A stretch of DNA of 32,020 bases from Bacteroidia bacterium (GTDB lineage: Bacteria; Bacteroidota; Bacteroidia; Bacteroidales; Prolixibacteraceae): the NCBI GenBank assembly GCA_026391315.1, contig JAPLDT010000066.1, positions 1 through 32,020 on the forward strand, in the 5' to 3' direction. Position numbers and translations under genes: made by a program. The notes beneath the pieces are model-generated. The model was not told the DNA's origin and made no database searches. It saw only the letters and a program-made list of their open reading frames with translations. Below are positions 25,346 to 32,020 of the stretch, piece after piece. Position 1 is the first letter of the stretch, and each line of letters starts with the position of its first letter.

Positions 25346-26059
25346 ATGAGATTAATTACCTGGAACTGTCAAGGAGCATTCCGAAAGAAGGCTGACTTTA
25401 TTTTGCCTCTTCAACCTGACATTTTAGTGGTCCAGGAATGTGAACACCCAGATAAATTAAAATTCAGTCAGACAAATAAAGAACCGAATGACTTTTATTG
25501 GCATGGAGACAGCGTTCACAAAGGGATCGGGATTTTTTCATATTCTGACTACAAGTTTGAATTACTCCCAGATTTCAATCCTTCCTTTAGACATATCCTT
25601 CCATTGCGAGTAACCGGAAACGGTCATTCATTTACATTACTTGCAGTTTGGGCTATGGACAATAAGGAAAACTATGAAGCTCGTTACATTGGTCAAATTT
25701 GGCTTGCAATCAATCACTATAGGGATTTATTAGGAAGCTCAATCATTATTGCAGGAGACTTTAACAGCAATAAAATATGGGATTATAAAGACAGAGTTGG
25801 AACACATTCAGATATGGTAAACAATTTGGAAGTTAAAGGCATTCACAGTATTTACCATAAGCATTTTGGCATGGAACAAGGGAGAGAAAAGCACCCGACA
25901 TTTTTTCTGCAAAAAAAGGTGACTAAGCCTTACCACATTGATTATTGCTTTGCATCAACTGATTTACTTGAAAGAGTTAAAACAGTTGAAATTGGGACTT
26001 ATGAAAATTGGACAGCACACAGTGATCATTCACCACTTTCAATAAGTTTTGACCTATGA
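25346..26059 (+). CDS. Endonuclease/exonuclease/phosphatase-fold protein
   Basis: A 237-residue protein with the metal-dependent EEP fold: LITWNCQGAF (N8), DILVVQECE (E32), the central IIAGDFNSNKIWD motif carrying the catalytic Asp and Asn, and the terminal HSDHSPLS with the Asp-His pair; HIDYCF supplies another conserved Asp. All the key residues are present, so it is probably an active phosphodiesterase or nuclease, but the substrate could be DNA, RNA, nucleotides or a lipid. It has no signal peptide. It lies alone in the accessory region. Confidence 0.85.
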   Translation: MRLITWNCQGAFRKKADFILPLQPDILVVQECEHPDKLKFSQTNKEPNDFYWHGDSVHKGIGIFSYSDYKFELLPDFNPSFRHILPLRVTGNGHSFTLLAVWAMDNKENYEARYIGQIWLAINHYRDLLGSSIIIAGDFNSNKIWDYKDRVGTHSDMVNNLEVKGIHSIYHKHFGMEQGREKHPTFFLQKKVTKPYHIDYCFASTDLLERVKTVEIGTYENWTAHSDHSPLSISFDL

Positions 26060-26068
26060 TTTTTCAGT

Positions 26069-26097
26069 AGCAGAAAAGTGTGACACCTTTGATTTTT
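26069..26097. repeat. 29-bp direct repeat, left copy
   Basis: The 29 bases, with core GTGTGACACCTTTGAT, are repeated exactly at 27285-27313; the match extends left by four bases with one mismatch. The two copies are 1216 bases apart and bracket two short genes and a MITE-like element. Confidence 0.9.
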
Positions 26098-26185
26098 TGT
26101 CGGTTAAGTAATTTAATATTCAAATGAATAGATTAGTTTTACAATACTGAGTCATAATCTACTTACAACAACCTAAAATTAAATT

Positions 26186-26596
26186 ATGAAAAAAACAATC
26201 CGGATATTTTTGATGATTATAATCTTGACATCATTTTTTTACTATATGTCTTTTACACCGGTTATCAATTCTTTAAGATTATGGAGCACACCAGTTGCAT
26301 TAATAACAGCTCTACTCTGTGCAATTGGAAGTAGCATTTTTATGTGGAAAAAAATGGGAAACAGCTCGAATAATTTAGTAGTCAGCATATTGGTTGGTGG
26401 TCTATTACTTGGTTCCATAGGTTTTTTTATGGGATTTGTTGGCCCAATCATTTTTACTCCTCATAGTAACCAAGGACCTTTACTCGGTATATTGAAAACT
26501 GGCCCTTATGGCTTTGTTATTGGTTTAATTGCAGGTGGTGTTTATTGGTGGTACAAAAAGGAAAAGAAAGAGGATCCGTCACTTAAAAGTAATTGA
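26186..26596 (+). CDS. Hypothetical membrane protein with about four membrane segments
   Basis: A 136-residue protein of unrecognised family. Hydrophobic stretches lie at about 5-24, 35-52, 65-88 and 104-122, separated by short loops and ending in a lysine/glutamate-rich tail (KKEKKEDPSLKSN). The third and fourth segments are glycine-rich (VGGLLLGSIGFFMGFVG and FVIGLIAGGVYWW), which suits close helix packing. It is followed after two bases by a gene for an exported protein, so the two form an operon. The pair lies inside the 29-bp direct repeat. Confidence 0.65.
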   Translation: MKKTIRIFLMIIILTSFFYYMSFTPVINSLRLWSTPVALITALLCAIGSSIFMWKKMGNSSNNLVVSILVGGLLLGSIGFFMGFVGPIIFTPHSNQGPLLGILKTGPYGFVIGLIAGGVYWWYKKEKKEDPSLKSN

Positions 26597-26598
26597 TT

Positions 26599-26973
26599 AT
26601 GAGAAAGATAATTTTATTGACAGTTTTGATAATCGGATATTGTCTTCCGACATTTTCGCAATCAAACAGTCAACTTCAATTTGACACGACAACGGTGAAA
26701 TTTGGGTTTTTCAACGGCTCAAAGACTCTTGGACATTTAGATACCATTGACTTTAAGCAACTATTAAACAATCCTGAACATCATAAATATTTGCTGGATC
26801 CAAAATTGGCCGATAAGGATGTACATTTTGGTCAGTTATCCAATGGCAGGATCAAAGCTTCACACTCTCTCGACAATATGCCATGCCTTTATCCGCAAGG
26901 ATCATTCCCAATGCCAATTTGTAAACCAGATTCTACAGTAAGATACAGCTTGCTGATAAGGAAATATAAATAA
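26599..26973 (+). CDS. Hypothetical exported protein
   Basis: A protein of 124 residues starting at ATG 26599, two bases after the stop of the membrane protein; an in-frame TTG at 26593 would overlap that gene. The N-terminus MRKIILLTVLIIGYCLPTFS is a signal peptide with probable cleavage at SQS. The mature part has no family that I recognise; it contains HYLLDPKLADKD-like charged segments and LDNMPCLYPQGSFPMPICKP with two cysteines. Its role is unknown. Confidence 0.65.
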   Translation: MRKIILLTVLIIGYCLPTFSQSNSQLQFDTTTVKFGFFNGSKTLGHLDTIDFKQLLNNPEHHKYLLDPKLADKDVHFGQLSNGRIKASHSLDNMPCLYPQGSFPMPICKPDSTVRYSLLIRKYK

Positions 26974-27053
26974 CCTATTTTGCCAATCGAGTAGACGGCC
27001 CCGCTGGATAGAAAACAAGGAACAATGACAGTGCATTTTTTTGTTTCATATTA

Positions 27054-27254
27054 GAAACTGTTTAAATTTTATTGTTCCTATTTTATTCATCAGAAATCAC
27101 GTGATCAAGACTGTGCCGTAGGCACATAATGTCGGTAGAAAGAGAAATTACCTCAAAATATTCCGTCCCGTACGGGACGGAATTTAGATCTTAATCCATA
27201 TTCTACCGACATTATATCCCTAACGGGACAAAAAAACAAATTTTAAACAGTCTC
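27054..27254. mobile_element. MITE-like non-coding element with terminal inverted repeats
   Basis: A 201-bp element ends in GAAACTGTTTAAA (27054-27066) and the complement of GAGACTGTTTAAA (27242-27254), 12 of 13 matching, and is flanked on both sides by TTA, a likely 3-bp target duplication. Inside are a 24-bp perfect palindrome (27160-27183, centre CCCGTACGGG), a 15-bp inverted pair (27126-27140 and 27201-27215, ATAATGTCGGTAGAA) and a small GTGCC/GGCAC hairpin at 27113-27125. It has no reading frame, so a transposase would have to come from elsewhere. The GTCGGTAGAA module resembles repeats seen in other Bacteroidota. Confidence 0.75.
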
Positions 27255-27284
27255 TTAGTCTTTATGCAGAATTAATGTTTCAGG

Positions 27285-27313
27285 AGCAGAAAAGTGTGAC
27301 ACCTTTGATTTTT
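27285..27313. repeat. 29-bp direct repeat, right copy
   Basis: Identical to 26069-26097. It sits 30 bases after the MITE-like element and 134 bases before the LPO_1073-like gene. The whole 26974-27446 spacer contains this repeat, the MITE, and otherwise AT-rich sequence with a TATATTTAC box near 27348 that could serve the next gene. Confidence 0.9.
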
Positions 27314-27446
27314 AGAGGATAAGCACATTTATTTAATGAACATGCTTATATTTACATGGTAAGCATTTGCATTTGATACCATAAAACATCTCTAACCTTG
27401 AATTGAATAAGAAGTACTACTCACACCGAATAACTACAATAATAAG

Positions 27447-28613
27447 ATGACTGATTATTTTACAAAAATTTGGAACAATCGCGAATGGATATTTTCAGGC
27501 ATTGGAGTACTAATCATTTCAATTATTGGTGGACTTATTCTCAGAAAAAGAAAAAATGAAAAAAAACTAGAGCCTCATGGAGATGGCCACAATTATGCTG
27601 CTGAAACTATTCATATACATAATTCAAGTGGTCTTTCAGCGACTGATGTAAAAGAATTAGCAAGATCCGTTTTTATTGAAAATTTCCCAAAACTTCAAGA
27701 AGTTGCCAAAATAGAAGCTGAAAAGAATCGTGATTTATTCATTACAGAACTCGATAATAAAATTCAAGAAAAACTTAATCAGGAAGAAATAAATCGATTC
27801 AATAAACCGGATATTCAGTTTGTATTAAAGGATGCGATAATATCGGCATCAAGAAAAGACAACAAGGAAAATCGAACTATCTTAAGCAATTTAATAATAG
27901 ATCGGGTAAAAAGTGATGGCATTGAGTTTAAGGAAATTGTTTACAATGAGGCAATAAATACAATTTCACGTTTGACTAAGAATCATTTAGATATTTTAGC
28001 CTTCACTTTTATTACAAGATATGCCACTTTCGTTGACGTTAAAGACTTAGATAACTTAGAACAATTGCTTCGAGCAAATATTTGTCCGTTTATAAATTTT
28101 TCCTCATCAAATGCTCAATTTCAACACTTAGAATACTCTGATTGTGCAAATATTAGTATAGCCTCAACTTATTTAGAAGCGGCATTCCGAAAATCATATA
28201 GTAATTTATTTCTAATAGACCAAAGTCCTTTTATTGACAAGCCAGCATACGATGCATGGAATTTACAACCTGACTTAAAACCAATTTTCTTAAGACCCAG
28301 TGATGACTGTGAGAATTATTATTTTATTCAAAGAACAGCAGAAGAAATTCAACAGGAAAGAGATAGACTAATCAAAGGAGACATCCCAGATTTTATTGAT
28401 TTATCAAAGGATTTTTTAACATTTGTAAAAGGTGTAAATGAAATTGCAGCAGAAATAAAGTCAAAATTTGATTTTGGAGAAAGACTTTTTAAACAATATA
28501 ACGAAACTAAAGTAGGCCATCTTACATTAACCTCTGTTGGGCTAGTAATTGGAGCATCTCATTTAGAAGCTAAAACCGGAGAAAGGCTTGATATTGATAT
28601 TTGGATAAACTAA
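27447..28613 (+). CDS. Membrane-anchored LPO_1073/Vpar_1526-like protein
   Basis: A 388-residue protein with one N-terminal membrane segment (about residues 14-33, WIFSGIGVLIISIIGGLILR) and a basic stop-transfer RKRKNEKK. Then follow AAETIHIHNSSGLSATDVKE and a helical region FPKLQEVAKIEAEKNRD, PDIQFVLKDAIISASRKDNK and EAINTISRLTKNHLDILAFT. This order resembles the uncharacterised LPO_1073/Vpar_1526 family, whose members often start with an IHI-type strand before a helical bundle; the assignment is from memory of the family pattern. The presence of a membrane anchor in an island of orphan genes suits an effector or sensor role, but no enzymatic motif is visible. AT-rich codon use sets it apart from the housekeeping genes. 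Confidence 0.6.
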   Translation: MTDYFTKIWNNREWIFSGIGVLIISIIGGLILRKRKNEKKLEPHGDGHNYAAETIHIHNSSGLSATDVKELARSVFIENFPKLQEVAKIEAEKNRDLFITELDNKIQEKLNQEEINRFNKPDIQFVLKDAIISASRKDNKENRTILSNLIIDRVKSDGIEFKEIVYNEAINTISRLTKNHLDILAFTFITRYATFVDVKDLDNLEQLLRANICPFINFSSSNAQFQHLEYSDCANISIASTYLEAAFRKSYSNLFLIDQSPFIDKPAYDAWNLQPDLKPIFLRPSDDCENYYFIQRTAEEIQQERDRLIKGDIPDFIDLSKDFLTFVKGVNEIAAEIKSKFDFGERLFKQYNETKVGHLTLTSVGLVIGASHLEAKTGERLDIDIWIN

Positions 28614-28641
28614 TAACAGTGTTTCATATTTAGAACAATTT

Positions 28642-29175
28642 TTACGAGGCTTTGGTTCTGATAATATGTTCCCAATAATTGCGTTGCCACAATTTGCCGT
28701 CGAACCGTTTCCATCCCTGATTTTTGACCCCGCGAATGTATTCGTTTGTCGTCATTGTTTTAAACCAATCGACCATTTCGCCCATGGGAACACCAAATTT
28801 TTTGTTGTCGGGACCGTATTGGGGAACGTCAATGGTGCACGTATCAACAGGACGCCCACGTAGGGGCGCCCCTACGTGGGCGTCCTGTTGATGATCGTCC
28901 ATAATTTCGATGATACAATGAAAATGGTTGGGCATTACGACCATTTCACGGCAACGAATTCCGGGATATTTGTTTTCCAATTCGTAATACCATTTTGCAA
29001 TCATTTCGCCGGCGGCGGTTAATATCATTTGGGGCGTCCCGATGCGTATTTCGCCGAACAAACATGCGCGGTTTTGGACACATGTCGTGATAAAATACAA
29101 TCCGGCCTTTGAATAATCATATCCTTTCAATCTGATCGATTTGCGGTGATGGATATTTGGATGGTAATCAGGCAT
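28642..29175 (-). CDS. REP-associated tyrosine transposase (RAYT, IS200-like Y1 family)
   Basis: A 177-residue single-strand transposase-like protein. Family features: GLYFITTCVQNRACLFGEI, the HUH motif MPNHFHCIIEI (H84, H86), the conserved FKTMTTNEYIRG in which Y145 is the likely nucleophile (59 residues after H86, as in IS200/IS605 enzymes), and LWQRNYWEHIIRT at the end. RAYTs are domesticated, cut REP hairpins and usually occur as single copies. Residues 95-111 are encoded by a perfect 50-bp palindrome at 28843-28892, an in-frame insertion between the HUH and tyrosine motifs; translation stays open. No IS ends are visible around the gene. Confidence 0.92.
   Translation of the reverse strand: MPDYHPNIHHRKSIRLKGYDYSKAGLYFITTCVQNRACLFGEIRIGTPQMILTAAGEMIAKWYYELENKYPGIRCREMVVMPNHFHCIIEIMDDHQQDAHVGAPLRGRPVDTCTIDVPQYGPDNKKFGVPMGEMVDWFKTMTTNEYIRGVKNQGWKRFDGKLWQRNYWEHIIRTKAS
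28843..28892. repeat. Perfect 50-bp palindrome inside the RAYT coding sequence
   Basis: Each half is 25 bases and the halves are exact reverse complements with no loop. The centre reads GTAGGGGCGCCCCTAC, flanked by GGACGCCCAC and GTGGGCGTCC. GTAG next to a GC-rich stem recalls the REP hairpins recognised by RAYTs. It encodes part of QQDAHVGAPLRGRPVD without a stop codon. Confidence 0.97.
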
Positions 29176-29255
29176 GTTCTATTGTTAGGTTGGATAAAAT
29201 TATACAATATTCCCGGAACCCTGTTTCGATGCCCGGAGAATAGCATCTGTCACCT

Positions 29256-29726
29256 TCAAAGAAGCCTGACCTCTTCTTCATAATCAAACTGCAGATCCTC
29301 ATGAAGTGTAGCCAATGATTTTTTAATTTTTTGGACCTGTCGAACATAGATGTTGCCCAATGCGCTGTTCAAGGGCATTGCAATTCCTGACTTTCTTAGT
29401 TTTATGCAAAAATGAATCAATATTTCAACCTCCGTTTGTTTTGAACCCGAGTATTTGATCTGTTTATTGGCAACCCCGAGTATTTTGCGAATACCCTTCT
29501 TTGCATGGTAAGAATTACTTCTGTTGACCTCCTTAAACATTTCATCCATCTCAGAAATCACCGACTGGATGTATGCTTTTTCATCATACGAATCAAATAG
29601 AAGATAGGTAAGCAACTCTTTATTTTCCTTTTTGTATTTAACCATTTTCAGACAAAGCTCCGCCATCCGTGCAGGGTGCACACTTGCCAATTCTGTCTTG
29701 ATCTCCTTCAGTGAGGCTGTTTTCAT
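29256..29726 (-). CDS. DUF6155-like protein
   Basis: A 156-residue soluble helical protein. Recognisable pattern: ELCLKMVKYKKENKELLTYL, LFDSYDEKAYIQSVISEMDE, a KKGIRKILGVANKQIKYSGS segment and the end LATLHEDLQFDYEEE. This agrees with the uncharacterised DUF6155 family common in Bacteroidota; the assignment is from pattern memory. No catalytic motif or signal peptide is present. It lies 15 bases after the ywbE-like gene on the same strand, so the two probably form an operon. Confidence 0.7.
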   Translation of the reverse strand: MKTASLKEIKTELASVHPARMAELCLKMVKYKKENKELLTYLLFDSYDEKAYIQSVISEMDEMFKEVNRSNSYHAKKGIRKILGVANKQIKYSGSKQTEVEILIHFCIKLRKSGIAMPLNSALGNIYVRQVQKIKKSLATLHEDLQFDYEEEVRLL

Positions 29727-29741
29727 AAATGTGAAAGTGGT

Positions 29742-29933
29742 TTATTTGATCGACTTGACCCTGCCAACTTCCCCAGAGGTCAGTTTGACTTTGATACCAT
29801 GGGGGTGAAACGAGCTATTGGTCAGGATATCCTGGACAACTCCTTCCGTAATTTTGCCGGATCGCTGGTCATTTTTCAATACGATTCCTACTTCAGCTCC
29901 AACCTTCACTTCACTTCTGTTTTGACCTTGCAT
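29742..29933 (-). CDS. YwbE-like small protein (DUF2196)
   Basis: About 63 residues with the full YwbE pattern: VKVGAEVGIVLKNDQRSGKI, TEGVVQDILTNSSFHPHGIK and VKLTSGEVGRVKSIK. YwbE proteins are tiny beta-barrel-like proteins of unknown role. The start ATG at 29933 (MQGQNRSEVKVG) gives the usual family length. The frame stays open to 30206, but that extension has low-complexity, shadow-like sequence and no family counterpart, so I exclude it. Confidence 0.8.
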   Translation of the reverse strand: MQGQNRSEVKVGAEVGIVLKNDQRSGKITEGVVQDILTNSSFHPHGIKVKLTSGEVGRVKSIK

Positions 29934-30471
29934 CGAACGAATGTTTTTTGCAAAATAGTGATTTCGAATGAAATTTGACTCATTTCTTTCCGTCAACACA
30001 TTGACAAATGGCTCTCTCTTTTGAAATATTGCGCTTATTGGAGAGTTTTCTTCTTTACAAAACATATCTTTTGCTTTCCAAAAACAGAATATTGAAATCC
30101 TTTCACAAAACTGATATTGTCTAGAGAGTCGATAATTTTGATTCTGATCCAAATTATTAAGAGCTTTCCTAAAAATTAAATATTTGGAAACTATTGTTTT
30201 ATTCAATGCTTTTGTATATAATTACATTCCAATTCCTCAAACACCTAACCTGAAAAATCCGTTCCCTTATAACGAATAGAGGTTCTGAAGATGTTTTGCG
30301 ATTTAAGAATTTACTTAAATCAAAAGGAATTTTTTGAGATCAAACTAAAAGAATGTTGTTAGTTCCGACCAATAGACTAAATATTTCTGAAATACAGTGG
30401 CCGTCAGAATTAACTTAGTAAAAAGGGCTCCATCAAAAGCACCCTGAGTAAGTACCTTAATCTTCAAAAAA
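29934..30471. other. AT-rich spacer without recognisable gene
   Basis: A 538-bp stretch between the YwbE-like gene and the lipoprotein gene. The minus-strand frame continues open to 30206, but its product has no recognisable features. Beyond 30206 there is only AT-rich sequence with a slightly GC-richer patch at 30400-30445. I see no repeats, tRNA or strong terminator. Confidence 0.35.
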
Positions 30472-30921
30472 ATGAAAAGTCAATTAATTGATTCAGTACT
30501 AGGAATAATATTAATTACTATAATTTCATCATGTGGTAGTGGAACAGTTCCAAAAGATGATACCTCAACTTCAAATGCCACAATACAAATCGCGAATTCA
30601 GGTAATGGTAGTTCATCCATCGCTATTTCGCTTCAATTTATTACAATAGAGCTGACACCAACTGATGGTTCTAGTATGACAAAGGCATATTCATTTGTCT
30701 CAACTAAAGGAACTTCGATTTCTGTAGCAGTTAATCTACCAAAAGCAAGTTCATACAAAATTCGAATTTATGCAAACGATTCTGTTGGATTTATTCAATG
30801 GAACTCTATTGCTATGGCGATTGGTGGTACAACTGCAGTAGACTTATATAGTTATGGCGATTCATATAAAAATGGAAGCAAAGCTGCAGGTTTACCGGCA
30901 GACATTGCAAGTGGAATCTAA
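30472..30921 (+). CDS. Hypothetical lipoprotein
   Basis: A 149-residue protein with a lipoprotein signal (MKSQLIDSVLGIILITIISS then C21). The mature protein is rich in serine, threonine and glycine and appears to form a single beta-sandwich: GNGSSSIAISLQFITIELTP, TSISVAVNLPKASSYKIRIY, ANDSVGFIQWNSIAMAIGGT. It may be a small surface or outer-membrane lipoprotein. I recognise no family. Codon use is AT-rich as in the rest of the accessory region. Confidence 0.65.
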   Translation: MKSQLIDSVLGIILITIISSCGSGTVPKDDTSTSNATIQIANSGNGSSSIAISLQFITIELTPTDGSSMTKAYSFVSTKGTSISVAVNLPKASSYKIRIYANDSVGFIQWNSIAMAIGGTTAVDLYSYGDSYKNGSKAAGLPADIASGI

Positions 30922-31099
30922 CTTCAGTGCCTTTAGAATTTCCTCATGTCCCACCTTTACTTGTAAAGAGTTCACATTTTAAAATGTTTAATTTTAGAGA
31001 CATAAAAGTCTATGTTATGTTTCGGATTTCTCTCTATCTTAGATTGAAATTCCCTTCATTACACAATGCAAGCTTTGCTCTTCCAAAATCAAGATAAAA

Positions 31100-32020
31100 A
31101 TGGGAAAATCAATATTATTTCTCACGTTTTCAATATTTATAGTTGTTGGTACTGTCAAAAGCTTACCCATCGAACCCAAAATCTATTCCGCAGATATTGT
31201 CATTTATGGAGGCACTTCTGCGGCCATTATCGCAGCTGTTGAGGCCGTTCATTCAGGCAAATCAGTTCTGGTGGTTTCGCCTGATACGCACCTGGGAGGA
31301 CTCTCTTCCGGCGGATTGGGCTTTACCGATACGGGAAATAAATCCGTGATTGGTGGACTTTCGCGCGAGTTTTACCACCGGGTTTGGCTGCACTACAACG
31401 ATTCCGTAACCTGGAAATGGGAGAAGCATTCAGAATTTGGAAACAAAGGTCAGGGTACGTTGGCCATGGACGGCGAAAACCGTACCATGTGGATCTTTGA
31501 ACCACATGTTGCTGAAACGGTTTTCGAAGAACTCGTTAAGGAGAACAACATCAGGGTACTGAGAAATGAGTGGCTTGACCGGGAAAAAGGAGTGGAAAAG
31601 GTAGGTGGCGCCATCGCCTCTATTAAAACCTTATTAGGAAAGCGCTTCTCCGGAAAAATGTTCATTGACGCAACTTATGAAGGAGATCTGATGGCAGCTG
31701 CCGGAGTGTCCTATTTCGTTGGTAGGGAGGCCAATTCAGTTTACAATGAGACCTACAACGGCGTGCAGGCGGATATCAAAGAGCGGGGCCATTTTTTCAA
31801 AGATCCCATAGATCCCTACCGGATTCCTGGTAGGAAAGAGAGCGGTTTGCTTGATGGTATCTCTACGGAGCCGATCTCACCCAACGGAACCGGGGATAAA
31901 AAGGTCCAGGCATACTGTTTCCGACTTTGCCTGAGCGATCATCCCGGCAACCGGACCCCTTTCCCAAAACCTAAAAACTACAATCCGGCCAATTATGAGT
32001 TGGTTGCCAGGGTATTGGAC
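31100..32020 (+). CDS. FAD-dependent oxidoreductase, exported (N-terminal part, cut by window end)
   Basis: The frame opens at ATG 31100 and runs 307 codons to the window edge without a stop. The N-terminus MGKSILFLTFSIFIVVGTVK is a signal peptide or anchor. It is followed by a FAD-binding motif ADIVIYGGTSAAIIAAVEAV and by LGGLSSGGLGFTDTGN, GGLSREFY and IDATYEGDLMAAAGVSYFVG. This matches the FAD_oxidored-type family abundant in Bacteroidota polysaccharide and sugar-processing loci, but the reaction is not established for most members. The usual GTSAG reads GTSAA. GC content rises again here, marking the return to core-like DNA. Confidence 0.88.
   Translation, partial: MGKSILFLTFSIFIVVGTVKSLPIEPKIYSADIVIYGGTSAAIIAAVEAVHSGKSVLVVSPDTHLGGLSSGGLGFTDTGNKSVIGGLSREFYHRVWLHYNDSVTWKWEKHSEFGNKGQGTLAMDGENRTMWIFEPHVAETVFEELVKENNIRVLRNEWLDREKGVEKVGGAIASIKTLLGKRFSGKMFIDATYEGDLMAAAGVSYFVGREANSVYNETYNGVQADIKERGHFFKDPIDPYRIPGRKESGLLDGISTEPISPNGTGDKKVQAYCFRLCLSDHPGNRTPFPKPKNYNPANYELVARVLD

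Noticed and set aside
29936-30206. N-terminal extension of the YwbE-like protein
   Set aside because: YwbE proteins are about 65 residues; the extension has no homologous pattern and the internal ATG at 29933 fits the family start.

Overview
The window looks like chromosomal DNA of a Bacteroidota member, most likely a marine or sediment-type Bacteroidales/Marinilabiliales relative. The reasons are the gene families (Gfo/Idh/MocA plus DUF1080, split ThrE, Dld-II, MtaB/MiaB, DUF4143 ATPases, CBM9-like protein), start codons without clear Shine-Dalgarno sequences, and several TAnnTTTG promoter boxes typical of this phylum. The lineage is inference; no rRNA is present.

Layout. 1-940: C-terminal scrap of an unidentified gene, then an MNT/HEPN toxin-antitoxin pair on the minus strand whose HEPN gene carries a single-base frameshift. 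1204-3252 (minus): two-subunit ThrE-like exporter and a SanA/YdcF-type membrane protein. 3342-7439 (plus): CBM9-like protein, long RelA/SpoT homologue with a degenerate hydrolase site, and two TPR proteins bracketed by inverted copies of one intergenic repeat. 7528-11548 (minus): fused FAD/Fe-S D-lactate dehydrogenase and an AAA/DUF4143 ATPase with three tandem 32-bp dyad repeats upstream. 11846-18534 (plus): secreted gamma-glutamyltransferase, Tat-exported Gfo/Idh/MocA oxidoreductase and a large secreted HEAT/DUF1080/DUF1080 protein, the last two probably cooperating in 3-keto-sugar chemistry. 18644-24474: strong terminator, argS, then (minus) mtaB, miaB and a ferredoxin/flavodoxin reductase, with a dense repeat cluster between mtaB and miaB. 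24645-24717: tRNA-Gly(CCC).

From the tRNA to about 30.9 kb the DNA changes character. It is AT-richer, holds short orphan genes (lipoproteins, an endo/exonuclease/phosphatase-fold protein, membrane and secreted hypotheticals), a membrane-anchored protein resembling the LPO_1073/Vpar_1526 family, a MITE-like element, a 29-bp direct repeat flanking 1.2 kb, and a REP-associated tyrosine transposase (RAYT) whose reading frame contains a perfect 50-bp palindrome. This reads as an accessory island downstream of a tRNA gene. The window closes with the start of a secreted FAD-dependent oxidoreductase.

The most unusual signals are the palindrome inside the RAYT gene, the tandem dyad array upstream of the DUF4143 ATPase, the repeat-flanked segment with the adjacent LPO_1073-like gene, and the number of unrelated inverted-repeat families in the intergenic spaces.
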